This document shows, one piece after another, positions 11,200 through 24,030 of a DNA stretch of 64,000 nt; the first letter of the stretch is position 1; each line of letters opens with the position of its first letter. Position numbers and translations under genes: made by a program. Under the pieces are notes generated by a model. It was not told the DNA's origin, searched no databases, and saw nothing but the letters and a program-made list of their open reading frames with translations. Source of the stretch: Anthonomus grandis grandis (Eukaryota; Arthropoda; Insecta; Coleoptera; Curculionidae); the NCBI RefSeq assembly GCF_022605725.1, contig NC_065557.1, positions 25,175,256 through 25,239,255 of the forward strand, read 5' to 3'.

Positions 11200-11295
11200 A
11201 AAATGTAATAACTAATAGCATTGGCTATTTACTATTTCGCATATACAAGATAGCCAAATGATGTTTTTTGCGGTTTGAACACAACCAGAATTAAG
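11200..11295 (+). repeat. 96-bp monomer remnant: B head joined to A tail
   Basis: The first part, AAAATGTAATAACTAATAGC then ATTGG, is the head of B. It joins CTATTTACTATTTCGCATAT, the tail of A, and ends ACCAGAATTAAG. Roughly 145 bp of a monomer is missing. Other copies are 24253-24348, 29282-29377, 30965-31060, 36355-36450, 37309-37404, 43097-43192, 46263-46358, 51899-51994, 54267-54362, 57632-57727 and 60000-60095. Those at 30965 and 37309 occur without a filler upstream. Confidence 0.88.
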
Positions 11296-11772
11296 AAAAT
11301 ATAATAACTGATAGCGTTAAAGATTGTTCCGATTTAATTTAATTTTTAGATATAATTTGATTAACCCTAAATGACTTTTAAAAATATTTTGATGTATTTT
11401 GTTTAAAAAAAATAGTCATATCTCACTCAATTACGGTTATCTATTATTCAAATTTATTTTAAAATTAATATTTAGGTTATACAAGATGACTCAAATAATC
11501 CTATTTAAGTTTTGGACATAACCAGGGTTAAGAAAATAGAACAATTAATCATTATAGCATTATCCGATTTGATTTCAATTTAATCTTTGAAGTTCATTTG
11601 ATGGACTGTAAATTATTTTTAAAATTTTTCATATGAATTGTTTTCTAAAAAAATAATTATATCTCACTCTATTACTAATATCTATTATTCGAATATAATT
11701 TAAATTTACTATTTGGCATATACAAGACAGCCAAATGATGTTTTTTGCGGTTTGAACACAACCAGAGTTAAG

Positions 11773-12146
11773 AAAATGTAATAACTAATAGCATTGGCGA
11801 TTGTTTCGATTTAATTTTAATTAAATTTTTAGATATAATTTCATTAACCCTAAATAATTTTTAAAAATAATTTTATGTATTATATTTTAAAATAATAGTC
11901 ATATCTCACTCAATTACGGTTATCTATTATTCATATTTATTTTAAGATTAATTTAATTTTTAGATATAATTTGATTAACCCTAAATGACTTTTAAAAATA
12001 GTTTGATGTATTTTGTTTAAAAAAAATAGTCATATCTCACTCAATTACGGTTATCTATTATTCAAATTTATTTTAAAATTAATATTTAGGTTATACCAGA
12101 AGACCCAAATGATCCTATTTAAGTTTTGGACATAACCAGGGTTAAG
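11773..12146 (+). repeat. Fused B unit with a deletion junction (374 bp)
   Basis: A B monomer runs to TTTTAAGATTA at 11950 and is followed directly by ATTTAATTTTTAGATATAAT, which is the middle of another B. Copy 2 has 346 more bases at this place (25004-25349): the end of the first B, a complete A and the start of the next B. The junction has a short TTA/ATT overlap, compatible with microhomology. The palindrome-free GTTTAAAAAAAATAG form follows. Confidence 0.87.
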
Positions 12147-12287
12147 AAAATAGAACAATTAATCATTATAGCATTAACCCTAAATAATTTTTAAAAATAA
12201 TTTTATGTATTATGTTTAAAAAAAATAGTCATATCTCACTCAATTACGGTTATCTATTATTCAAATTTATTTTAAAATTAATATTTA

Positions 12288-12793
12288 GGTTATACCAGAA
12301 GACTCAAATGATCCTATTTAAGTTTTGGACATAACCAGGGTTAAGAAAATAGAACAATTAATCATTATCCAATTTGATTTCAATTTAATCTTTGAAATTA
12401 TTTTTAAAATTTATTTTATGAATTGTTTTTTAAAAAAATAATTATATCTCACTCTATTACTGTTATCTATTATTCAAATTTATTTTAAAATTAATATTTA
12501 GGTTATACAAGATGACTCATATGATCCTTTTTAAGTTTTAGGTTATACCAGAAGACTCAAATGATCCTATTTAAGTTTTGGACATAACCAGGGTTAAGAA
12601 AATAGAACAATTAATCATTATCCAATTTGATTTCAATTTAATCTTTGAAATTATTTTTAAAATTTATTTTATGAATTGTTTTTTAAAAAAATAATTATAT
12701 CTCACTCTATTACTGTTATCTATTATTCAAATTTATTTTAAAATTAATATTTAGGTTATACAAGATGACTCATATGATCCTTTTTAAGTTTTA
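12288..12793 (+). repeat. 253-bp local tandem duplication
   Basis: The segment 12288-12540 (from GGTTATACCAGAAGACTC to TTTTTAAGTTTTA) is repeated at 12541-12793 with no difference that I can see. The joint AAGTTTTAGGTTATACC mixes the B end (AAGTTTTAGACATAACC) with an internal B site (ATTTAGGTTATACC), joined at TTTAG. Each copy carries an A/B chimera with ATTAATCATTATCCAATTTG, lacking AGCATTAT, and TTTGAAATTATTTTT, lacking most of the GTTCATTTGATGG block. The perfect identity suggests a recent event. Confidence 0.9.
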
Positions 12794-13295
12794 GACATAA
12801 CCAGGTTTAAGAAAATAAAACAAATAATCATTATAGCATTGTCCGATTTGATTCCAATTTAATTTTTGAAGTTCACTTGATGTACTGTAAATTATTTTTA
12901 AAATTTTTCTTATGAATTGTTTTTTAAAAAAATAATTATATCTCACTCTATTACTGTTATCTATTATTCGAATAGAATTTAAATTTACTATTTCGCATAT
13001 ACAAGAGAGCCAAATGATGTTTTTTACGGTTTAAACACAACCAGAATTAAGAAAATATAATAACTAATAGCGTTAAAGATTGTTCCGTTTTAATTTTAAT
13101 TTAATTTTTAGATATAAGATAGATTAACCCTAAATGACTTTTAAAAATATTTTGATAAATTGTGTTTAAAAAAAATAGTCATATCTCACTCAATTACGGT
13201 TATCTATTATTCAAATTTATTTTAAAATTAATATTTAGGTTATACAAGAAGACTCAAATGATCCTATTTAAGTTTTGGACATAACCAGGATTAAG
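12794..13295 (+). repeat. Closing A-B units of HOR-1 copy 1
   Basis: After the tail of the preceding unit come an A unit (12812-13051) and a B unit (13052-13295). They resemble 5415-5899 in subtype: TTCACTTGATGTACTG and GAGAGCC with TACGGTTTAAACAC. The B unit has the private variant AGATATAAGATAGATTAACC and TTTTGATAAATTGTG. Its end AACCAGGATTAAG leads into the next HOR copy at 13296. Confidence 0.85.
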
Positions 13296-16200
13296 AAAAT
13301 ACAACAATTAATCATTATAGCATTGTCCGATTTGATTCCAATTTAATCTTTGAAGTTCATTTGAAGGACTGTAAATTATTTTTAAAATTTTTCCTATGAA
13401 TTGTTTTCTAAAAAAATAATTATATCTTACTCTATTACTAATATCTATTATTCGAATATAATTTAAATTTACTATTTCGCATATACAAGATAGCCAAATG
13501 ATGTTTTTTGCGGTTTGAACACAACCAGAATTAAGAAAATATAATAACTGATAGCGTTAAAGATTGTTCCGATTTAATTTAATTTTTAGATATAATTTGA
13601 TTAACCCTAAATGACTTTTAAAAATAGTTTGATGTATTTTGTTTAAAAAAAATAGTCATATCTCACTCAATTACGGTTATCTATTATTCAAATTTATTTT
13701 AAAATTAATATTTAGGTTATACCAGAAGACCCAAATGATCCTATTTAAGTTTTGGACATAACCAGGGTTAAGAAAATAGAACAATTAATCATTATAGCAT
13801 TAACCCTAAATAATTTTTAAAAATAATTTTATGTATTATGTTTAAAAAAAATAGTCATATCTCACTCAATTACGGTTATCTATTATTCAAATTTATTTTA
13901 AAATTAATATTTAGGTTATACCAGAAGACTCAAATGATCCTATTTAAGTTTTGGACATAACCGGGGTTAAGAAAATAGAACAATTAATCATTATAGCATT
14001 ATCCAATTTGATTTCAATTTAATCTTTAAAGTTCATTTGATGGACTGTAAATTATTTTTAAAATTTTTCTTATGAATTGTTTTCTAAAAAAATAATTATA
14101 TCTCACTCTATTACTAATATCTATTATTCGAATAGAATTTAAATTTACTATTTCGCATATACAAGAGAGCCAAATGATGTTTTTTACGGTTTAAAGACAA
14201 CCAGAATTAAGAAAATATAATAACTAATAGCGTTAAAGATTGTTCCGTTTTAATTTTAGTTTAATTTTTAGATATAATTTGATTAACCCTAAATGACTTT
14301 TAAAAATATTTTGATGTATTGTGTTTAAAAAGAATAGTCATATCTCACGCAATTACGGTTATCTATTATTCAAATTTATTTTAAAATTAATATTTAGGTT
14401 ATACCAGAAGACCCAAATGATCCTATTTAAGTTTTGGACATAACCAGGGTTAAGAAAATAGAACAATTAATCATTATAGCATTAACCCTAAATAATTTTT
14501 AAAAATAATTTTATGTATTATGTTTAAAAAAAATAGTCATATCTCACTCAATTACGGTTATCTATTATTCAAATTTATTTTAAAATTAATATTTAGGTTA
14601 TACCAGAAGACTCAAATGATCCTATTTAAGTTTTGGACATAACCGGGGTTAAGAAAATAGAACAATTAATCATTATAGCATTATCCAATTTGATTTCAAT
14701 TTAATCTTTGAAGTTCATTTGATGGACTGTAAATTATTTTTAAAATTTTTCTTATGAATTGTTTTCTAAAAAAATAATTATATCTCACTCTATTACTAAT
14801 ATCTATTATTCGAATAGAATTTAAATTTACTATTTCGCATATACAAGAGAGCCAAATGATGTTTTTTACGGTTTAAAGACAACCAGAATTAAGAAAATAT
14901 AATAACTAATAGCGTTAAAGATTGTTCCGTTTTAATTTTAGTTTAATTTTTAGATATAATTTGATTAACCCTAAATGACTTTTAAAAATATTTTGATGTA
15001 TTGTGTTTAAAAAGAATAGTCATATCTCACGCAATTACGGTTATCTATTATTCAAATTTATTTTAAAATTAATATTTAGGTTATACCAGAAGACTCAAAT
15101 GATCCTATTTAAGTTTTGGACATAACCGGGGTTAAGAAAATAGAACAATTAATCATTATAGCATTATCCAATTTGATTTCAATTTAATCTTTGAAGTTCA
15201 TTTGATGGACTGTAAATTATTTTTAAAATTTTTCTTATGAATTGTTTTCTAAAAAAATAATTATATCTCACTCTATTACTAATATCTATTATTCGAATAT
15301 AATTTAAATTTACTATTTCGCATATACAAGATGGCCAAATGATGTTTTTTTGCGGTTTGAACACAACCAGAGTTAAGAAAATGTAATAACTAATAGGGTT
15401 GGCGATTGTTCCGATTTAATTTTAATTCAATTTTTAGATATAATTTGATTAACCCTAAATGATTTTTAAGAATAGTTTTATGTATTATGTTTTAAAAAAA
15501 TAGTCATATCTCACTCAATTACGGTTATCTTTTATTCAAATATAATTTAAAATTAATATTTAGATTACACAAGATGACCCAAATGATCCTTTTTAAGTTT
15601 TAGACATAACCAGGGTTAAGAAAATAGAACAATTAATCATTATAGCATTGTCCGATTTGATTCCAATTTAATCTTTGAAGATCATTAGATGTACTGTAAA
15701 TTATTTTTTAAATTTTTCTTATGAACTGTTTTTAAAAAAAAATAATTATATCTCACTCTATTACTGTTATCTATTATTCAAATTTATTTTAAAATTAACA
15801 TTTAGGTTATACAAGATGACTCATATGATCCTTTTTAAGTTTTGGACATAAACAGGGTTAAGAAAATAGAACAATTAATCATTATAGCATTATCCAATTT
15901 GATTTCAATTTAATCTTTGAAGTTCATTTGATGGACTGTAAATTATTTTTAAAATTTTTCTTATGAATTGTTTTCTAAAAAAATAATTATATCTCACTCT
16001 ATTACTAATATCTATTATTCGAATATAATTTAAATTTACTATTTGGCATATACAAGACAGCCAAATGATGTTTTTTGCGGTTTGAACACAACCAGAGTTA
16101 AGAAAATGTAATAACTAATAGCATTGGCGATTGTTTCGATTTAATTTTAATTAAATTTTTAGATATAATTTGATTAACCCTAAATATTTTTTTAAAATAA

Positions 16201-19200
16201 TTTTATGTATTATGTTTTAAAAAAATAGTCATATCTCACTCAATTACGGTTATCTTTTATTCAAATATAATTTAAAATTCATATTTAGATTACACAAGAT
16301 GACCCAAATGATCCTTTTTAAGTTTCGGCCATAACCAGGTTTAAGAAAATAGAACAATTAATCATTATAGCATTGTCCGATTTGATTCCAATTAATTTTT
16401 GAAGTTCATTTGATGTACTGTAAATTATTTTTTAAATTTTTCTTATGAACTGTTTTTTAAAAAAAATAATTATATCTCACTCTATTACTGTTATCTATTA
16501 TTCAAATTTATTTTAAAATTAATATTTAGGTTATACAAGATGACTCAAATAATCCTATTTAAGTTTTGGACATAACCAGGGTTAAGAAAATAGAACAATT
16601 AATCATTATAGCATTATCCGATTTGATTTCAATTTAATCTTTGAAGTTCATTTGATGGACTGTAAATTATTTTTAAAATTTTTCATATGAATTGTTTTCT
16701 AAAAAAATAATTATATCTCACTCTATTACTAATATCTATTATTCGAATATAATTTAAATTTACTATTTGGCATATACAAGACAGCCAAATGATGTTTTTT
16801 GCGGTTTGAACACAACCAGAGTTAAGAAAATGTAATAACTAATAGCATTGGCGATTGTTTCGATTTAATTTTAATTAAATTTTTAGATATAATTTCATTA
16901 ACCCTAAATAATTTTTAAAAATAATTTTATGTATTATGTTTTAAAATAATAGTCATATCTCACTCAATTACGGTTATCTATTATTCATATTTATTTTAAG
17001 ATTAATATTTAGGTTATACAAGATGACTCAAATGATCCTATTTAAGTTTTGGACATAACCATAATTAAGAAAATAGAACAAATAATCATTATAGCATTGT
17101 CCGATTTGATTCCAATTTAATCTTTGAAGTTCATTTGAAGGACTGTAAATTATTTTTAAAATTTTTCCTATGAATTGTTTTCTAAAAAAATAATTATATC
17201 TTACTCTATTACTAATATCTATTATTCGAATATAATTTAAATTTACTATTTCGCATATACAAGATAGCCAAATAATGTTTTTTGCGGTTTGAACACAACC
17301 AGAATTAAGAAAATATAATAACTGATAGCGTTAAAGATTGTTCCGATTTAATTTAATTTTTAGATATAATTTGATTAACCCTAAATGACTTTTAAAAATA
17401 GTTTGATGTATTTTGTTTAAAAAAAATAGTCATATCTCACTCAATTACGGTTATCTATTATTCAAATTTATTTTAAAATTAATATTTAGGTTATACCAGA
17501 AGACCCAAATGATCCTATTTAAGTTTTGGACATAACCAGGGTTAAGAAAATAGAACAATTAATCATTATAGCATTAACCCTAAATAATTTTTAAAAATAA
17601 TTTTATGTATTATGTTTAAAAAAAATAGTCATATCTCACTCAATTACGGTTATCTATTATTCAAATTTATTTTAAAATTAATATTTAGGTTATACCAGAA
17701 GACTCAAATGATCCTATTTAAGTTTTGGACATAACCAGGGTTAAGAAAATAGAACAATTAATCATTATAGCATTATCCAATTTGATTTCAATTTAATCTT
17801 TGAAGTTCATTTGATGGACTGTAAATTATTTTTAAAATTTTTCTTATGAATTGTTTTCTAAAAAAATAATTATATCTCACTCTATTACTAATATCTATTA
17901 TTCGAATAGAATTTAAATTTACTATTTCGCATATACAAGAGAGCCAAATGATGTTTTTTACGGTTTAAAGACAACCAGAATTAAGAAAATATAATAACTA
18001 ATAGCGTTAAAGATTGTTCCGTTTTAATTTTAGTTTAATTTTTAGATATAATTTGATTAACCCTAAATGACTTTTAAAAATATTTTGATGTATTGTGTTT
18101 AAAAAGAATAGTCATATCTCACGCAATTACGGTTATCTATTATTCAAATTTATTTTAAAATTAATATTTAGGTTATACAAGATGACTCAATTGATCCTTT
18201 AAGTTTTGGATATAACCAGGGTTAAGAAAATAGAACAATTAATCATTATAGCATTATCCAATTTGATTTCAATTTAATCTTTGAAGTTCATTTGATGGAC
18301 TGTAAATTATTTTTAAAATTTTTCTTATGAATTGTTTTCTAAAAAAATAATTATATCTCACTCTATTACTAATATCTATTATTCGAATATAATTTAAATT
18401 TACTATTTGGCATATACAAGACAGCCAAATGATGTTTTTTGCGGTTTGAACACAACCAGAGTTAAGAAAATGTAATAACTAATAGCATTGGCGATTGTTC
18501 CGATTTTATTTTAATTAAATTTTAAGATATAATTTGATTAACCCTAAATAATTTTTTAAAATAATTTTATGTATTATGTTTTAAAAAAATAGTCATATCT
18601 CACTCAATTACGGTTATCTATTATTCAAATTTATTTTAAAATTAATATTTAGGTTATACAAGATGACTCAAATAATCCTATTTAAGTTTTAGACATACCC
18701 AGGGATAAGAAAAGAAAATAAATAATCATTATAGCATTGTCCTATTTGATTCCAATTTAATTTTTGAAGTTCACTTGATGTACTGTAAATTATTTTTAAA
18801 ATTTTTCTTATGAATTGTTTTTTAAAAAAATAATTATATCTTACTCTATTACTGTTATCTATTATTCGAATTAAATTTAAATTTACTATTTCGCATATAC
18901 AAGAGAGCCAAATGATGTTTTTTACGGTTTAAACACAACCAGAATTAAGAAAATATAATAACTAATAGCATTAAAGATTTTTCCGTTTTAATTTTAATTT
19001 AATTTTTAGATATAATTTGATTGACCCTAAATGACTTTTAAAAATATTTTAATGTATTGTGTTAAAAAAAAAAATAGTCATATCTCACTCAATTACGGTT
19101 ATCTATTATTCAAATTTATTTTAAAATTAATATTTAGGTTATACAAGAAGACTCAAATGATCCTATTTAAGTTTTGGACATAACCAGGATTAAGAAAATA

Positions 19201-19739
19201 GAACAATTAATCATTATAGCATTGTCCGATTTGATTCCAATTTAATCTTTGAAGTTTATTTGATGGACTGTAAATTATTTTTAAAATTTTTCCTATGAAT
19301 TGTTTTCTAAAAAAATAATTATATCTTACTCTATGACTAATATCTATTATTCGAATATAATTTAAATTTACTATTTCGCATATACAAGATAGCCAAATGA
19401 TGTTTTTTGCGGTTTGAACACAACCAGAATTAAAAAAATATAATAACTGATAGCGTTAAAGATTGTTCCGATTTAATTTAATTTTTAGATATAATTTGAT
19501 TAACCCTAAATGACTTTTAAAAATAGTTTGATGTATTTTGTTTAAAAAAAATAGTCATATCTCACTCAATTACGGTTATCTATTATTCAAATTTATTTTA
19601 AAATTAATATTTAGTTTATACAAGATGACTCAATTGATCCTTTAAGTTTTGGACATAACCAGGGTTAAGAAAATAGAACAATTAATCATTATAGCATTGT
19701 CCGATTTGATTTCAATTTAATCTTTGAAGATGATTACTA

Positions 19740-19768
19740 CTGTAAATTATTTAAAAAATAATTTACAG
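19740..19768. repeat. Inverted repeat in HOR-1 copy 2
   Basis: Counterpart of 6445-6473 at offset 13,295, including the GAAGATGATT flank. Confidence 0.92.
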
Positions 19769-21926
19769 ATGTAATTTTTTATTGTATTTTTAATGTATTA
19801 TGTTTTAAAATAATAGTCATATCTCACTCAATTACGGTTATCTATTATTCAAATTTATTTTAAAATTAATATTTAAGTTATACAAGATGACTCAATTGAT
19901 CCTTTTTAAGTTTTGGACATAACCAGGGTTAAGAAAATAGAACAAATAATCATTATAGCATTGTCCGATTTGATTCCAATTTAATTTTTGAAGTTCATTT
20001 TGATGTACTGTAAATTATTTTTAAAATTTTTCTTATGAATTGTTTTTTAAAAAAATAATTATATCACCCTCTATTACTAATATCTATTATTAGAATATAA
20101 TTTAAATTAACTATTTCGCATATACAAGATAGCCAAATGATGTTTTTTGCGGTTTGAACACAACCAGAGTTAAGAAAATGTAATAACTAATAGGGTTGGC
20201 GATTGTTCCGATTTAATTTTAATTCAATTTTTAGATATAATTTGATTAACCCTAAATGATTTTTAAGAATAGTTTTATGTATTATGTTTTAAAAAAATAG
20301 TCATATCTCACTCAATTACGGTTATCTTTTATTCAAATATAATTTAAAATTAATATTTAGATTACACAAGATGACCCAAATGATCCTTTTTAAGTTTTAG
20401 ACATAACCAGGGTTAAGAAAATAGAACAATTAATCATTATAGCATTATCCAATTTGATTTCAATTTAATCTTTGAAGTTCATTTGATGGACTGTAAATTA
20501 TTTTTAAAATTTTTCTTATGAATTGTTTTCTAAAAAAATAATTATATCTCCCTCTATTACTAATATCTATTATTCGAATATAATTTAAATTTACTATTTG
20601 GCATATACAAGACAGCCAAATGATGTTTTTTGCGGTTTGAACACATCCAGAGTTAAGAAAATGTAATAACTAATAGCATTGGCGATTGTTCCGATTTAAT
20701 TTTAATTAAATTTTTAGATATAATTTCATTAACCCTAAATAATTTTTAAAAATAATTTTATGTATTATGTTTTAAAATAATAGTCATGTCTCACTCAATT
20801 ACGGTTATCTATTATTCATATTTATTTTAAAATTAATATTTAGGTTATACAAGATGACTCATATGATCCTTTTTAAGTTTTGGACATAACCAGGGTTAAG
20901 AAAATAGAACAACTAATCATTATAGCATTGTCCGATTTGATTTCAATTTAATCTTTAAAGTTCATTTGATGGACTGTAAATTATTTTTAAAATTTTTCTT
21001 ATGAATTGTTTTCTAAAAAAATAATTATATCTCACTCTATTACTAATATCTATTATTCGAATATAATTTAAATTTAGTATTTGGCATATACAACACAGCC
21101 AAATGATGTTTTTTGCGGTTTGAACACAACCAGAGTTAAGAAAATGTAATAAACTAATAGCGTTTGCGATTGTTCCGATTTAATTTTAATTAAATTTTTA
21201 GATATAATTTGATTAACCCTAAATAATTTTTAAAAATAATTTTATGTATTATGTTTTAAAAAAAGTCATATCTCACTCAATTACGGTTATCTTTTATTCA
21301 AATATAATTTAAAATTAATATTTAGATTACACAAGATGACCCAAATGATCCTTTTTAAGTTTTGGCCATAACCAGGGTTAAGAAAATAGAACAATTAATC
21401 ATTATAGCATTGTCCGATTTGATTCCAATTAATTTTTGAAGTTCATTTGATGGACTGTAAATTATTTTTAAAATTTTTCTTATGAATTGTTTTCTAAAAA
21501 AATAATTATATCTCACTCTATTACTAATATCTATTATTCGAATATAATTTAAATTTACTATTTCGCATATACAAGATAGCCAAATGATGTTTTTTGCGGT
21601 TTGAACACAACCAGAATTAAAAAAATATAATAACTGATAGCGCTAAAGATTGTTCCGATTTAATTTAATTTTTAGATATAATTTGATTAACCCTAAATGA
21701 CTTTTAAAAATAGTTTGATGTATTTTGTTTAAACAAAATAGTCATATCTCACTCAATTACGGTTATCTATTATTTAAATTTATTTTAAAATTAATATTTA
21801 GTTTATACAAGATGACTCAATTGATCCTTTAAGTTTTGGACATAACCAGGGTTAAGAAAATAGAACAATTAATCATTATAGCATTGTCCGATTTGATTTC
21901 AATTTAATCTTTGAAGATCATTACTA

Positions 21927-21955
21927 CTGTAAATTATTTAAAAAATAATTTACAG
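21927..21955. repeat. Inverted repeat in HOR-1 copy 2, second site
   Basis: Counterpart of 8874-8902 at offset 13,053, the offset that applies after the 242-bp monomer loss. Confidence 0.92.
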
Positions 21956-24003
21956 ATGTAATTTTTTATTGTATTTTTAATGTATTATGTTTTAAAATAA
22001 TAGTCATATCTCACTCAATTACGGTTATCTATTATTCAAATTTATTTTAAAATTAATATTTAAGTTATACAAGATGACTCAATTGATCCTTTTTAAGTTT
22101 TGGACATAACCAGGGTTAAGAAAATAGAACAAATAATCATTATAGCATTGTCCGATTTGATTCCAATTTAATTTTTGAAGTTCATTTTGATGTACTGTAA
22201 ATTATTTTTAAAATTTTTCTTATGAATTGTTTTTTAAAAAAATAATTATATCTCACTCTATTACTGTTATCTATTATTCGAATAGAATTTAAATTTACTA
22301 TTTCGCATATACAAGATAGCCAAATGATGTTTTTTATGGTTTGAACACAACCAGAATTAACAAAATATAATAATTGATAGTGTTAAAGATTGTTCCGATT
22401 TAATTTAATTTTTAAATATAATTTGATTAACCCTAAATAAATGACTTTTAAAAATATTTTGATGTATTTTGTTTAAAAAAAATAGTCATATCTCACTCAA
22501 TTACGGTTATCTATTATTCAAATTTATTTTAAAATTAATATTTAGGTTATACAAGATGACTCAAATAATCCTATTTAAGTTTTGGACATAACCAGGGTTA
22601 AGAAAATAGAACAATTAATCATTATAGCATTATCCGATTTGATTTCAATTTAATCTTTGAAGTTCATTTGATGGACTGTAAATTATTTTTAAAATTTTTC
22701 ATATGAATTGTTTTCTAAAAAAATAATTATATCTCACTCTATTACTAATATCTATTATTCGAATATAATTTAAATTTACTATTTGGCATATACAAGACAG
22801 CCAAATGATGTTTTTTGCGGTTTGAACACAACCAGAGTTAAGAAAATGTAATAACTAATAGCATTGGCGATTGTTTCGATTTAATTTTAATTAAATTTTT
22901 AGATATAATTTCATTAACCCTAAATAATTTTTAAAAATAATTTTATGTATTATGTTTTAAAATAATAGTCATATCTCACTCAATTACGGTTATCTATTAT
23001 TCATATTTATTTTAAGATTAATATTTAGGTTATACAAGATGACTCAATTGATCCTTTAAGTTTTGGACATAACCAGGGTTAAGAAAATAGAACAATTAAT
23101 CATTATAGCATTATCCGATTTGATTTCAATTTAATCTTTGAAGTTCATTTGATGGACTGTAAATTATTTTTAAAATTTTTCATATGAATTGTTTTCTAAA
23201 AAAATAATTATAGCTCACTCTATTACTAATATCTATTATTTGAATATAATTTAAATATACTATTTCGCATATACAAGATAGCCAAATGATGTTTTTTGCG
23301 GTTTGAACACAACCAGAGTTAAGAAAATGTAATAACTAATAGCGTTGGCGATTGTTCCAATTTAATTTTAATTAAATTTTTAGATATAATTTCATTAACC
23401 CTAAATAATTTTTAAAAATAATTTTATGTATTATGTTTTAAAAAAATAGTCATATCTCACTCTATTACTGTTATCTATTATTCGAATAGAATTTAAAATT
23501 AATATTTAGGTTATACAAGATGACTCAATTGATCCTTTAAGTTTTGGACATAACCAGGGTTAAGAAAATAGAACAATTAATCATTATAGCATTGTCCGAT
23601 TTGATTTCAATTTAATCTTTAAAGTTCATTTGATGGACTGTAAATTATTTTTAAAATTTTTCTTATGAATTGTTTTCTAAAAAAATAATTATATCTCACT
23701 CTATTACTAATATCTATTATTCGAATATAATTTAAATTTACTATTTCGCATATACAAGATAGCCAAATGACGTTTTTTGCCGTTCGAACACAGAGTTAAG
23801 AAAATGTAATAACTAATAGGGTTGGCGATTGTTCCGATTTAATTTTATTTCAATTTTTAGATATAATTTGATTAACCCTAAATGATTTTTAAGAATAGTT
23901 TTATGTATTATGTTTTAAAAAAATAGTCATATCTCACTCAATTACGGTTATCTATTATTCATATTTATTTTAAAATTAATATTTGGGTTATACAAGATGA
24001 CTC

Positions 24004-24030
24004 CATATACATTATATATGCTATAACCCC
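24004..24030 (+). other. 27-bp filler, HOR-1 copy 2
   Basis: Counterpart of 10951 at offset 13,053. The flanking B carries TTTGGGTTATAC as in copy 1, whereas the HOR-2 copies have TTTAGGTTATAC or TTTAGGTTTTAC. Confidence 0.9.

Larger units (their letters stand above)
10512..11295 (+). repeat. Filler cassette, reference copy (784 bp)
   Basis: In order it holds a 236-bp A variant in which a small deletion gives CGTTCGAACACAGAGTTAAG, a B unit cut off after AAGATGACTC, the 27-bp filler (10951-10977), an A unit that starts at ATTATAGCATTATCC without its first bases, and a 96-bp remnant (11200-11295). The whole cassette recurs in HOR-1 copy 2 (23565-24348) and, with variations, about nine more times in HOR-2. 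Confidence 0.88.
1..13295 (+). repeat. HOR-1, copy 1: 13,295-bp higher-order repeat of about 55 monomers
   Basis: The sequence beginning AAAATACAACAATTAATC at position 1 starts again at 13296, and landmarks keep the offset of exactly 13,295 bp: GGGATAAGAAAAGAAAATAA (5407 and 18702), the hairpin at 6445 and 19740, and a seven-T run at 2050 and 15345. By hand the unit order begins A B B' A B B' A B A B C A B C A B A B B' A B A B A B A B IR A B C, continues with A-B dimers and a second IR unit, then the filler cassette, and ends with rearranged C, A and B units. Adjacent monomers differ visibly from each other while the same monomer in the next HOR copy is nearly identical, which defines a higher-order repeat. 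Position 1 is an arbitrary phase because the array extends to the left. Confidence 0.93.

Noticed and set aside
15179..15364. Identical minus-strand open frame in HOR-1 copy 2
   Set aside because: It is the same chance frame, duplicated with the 13,295-bp repeat. Conservation here reflects recent duplication, not selection.
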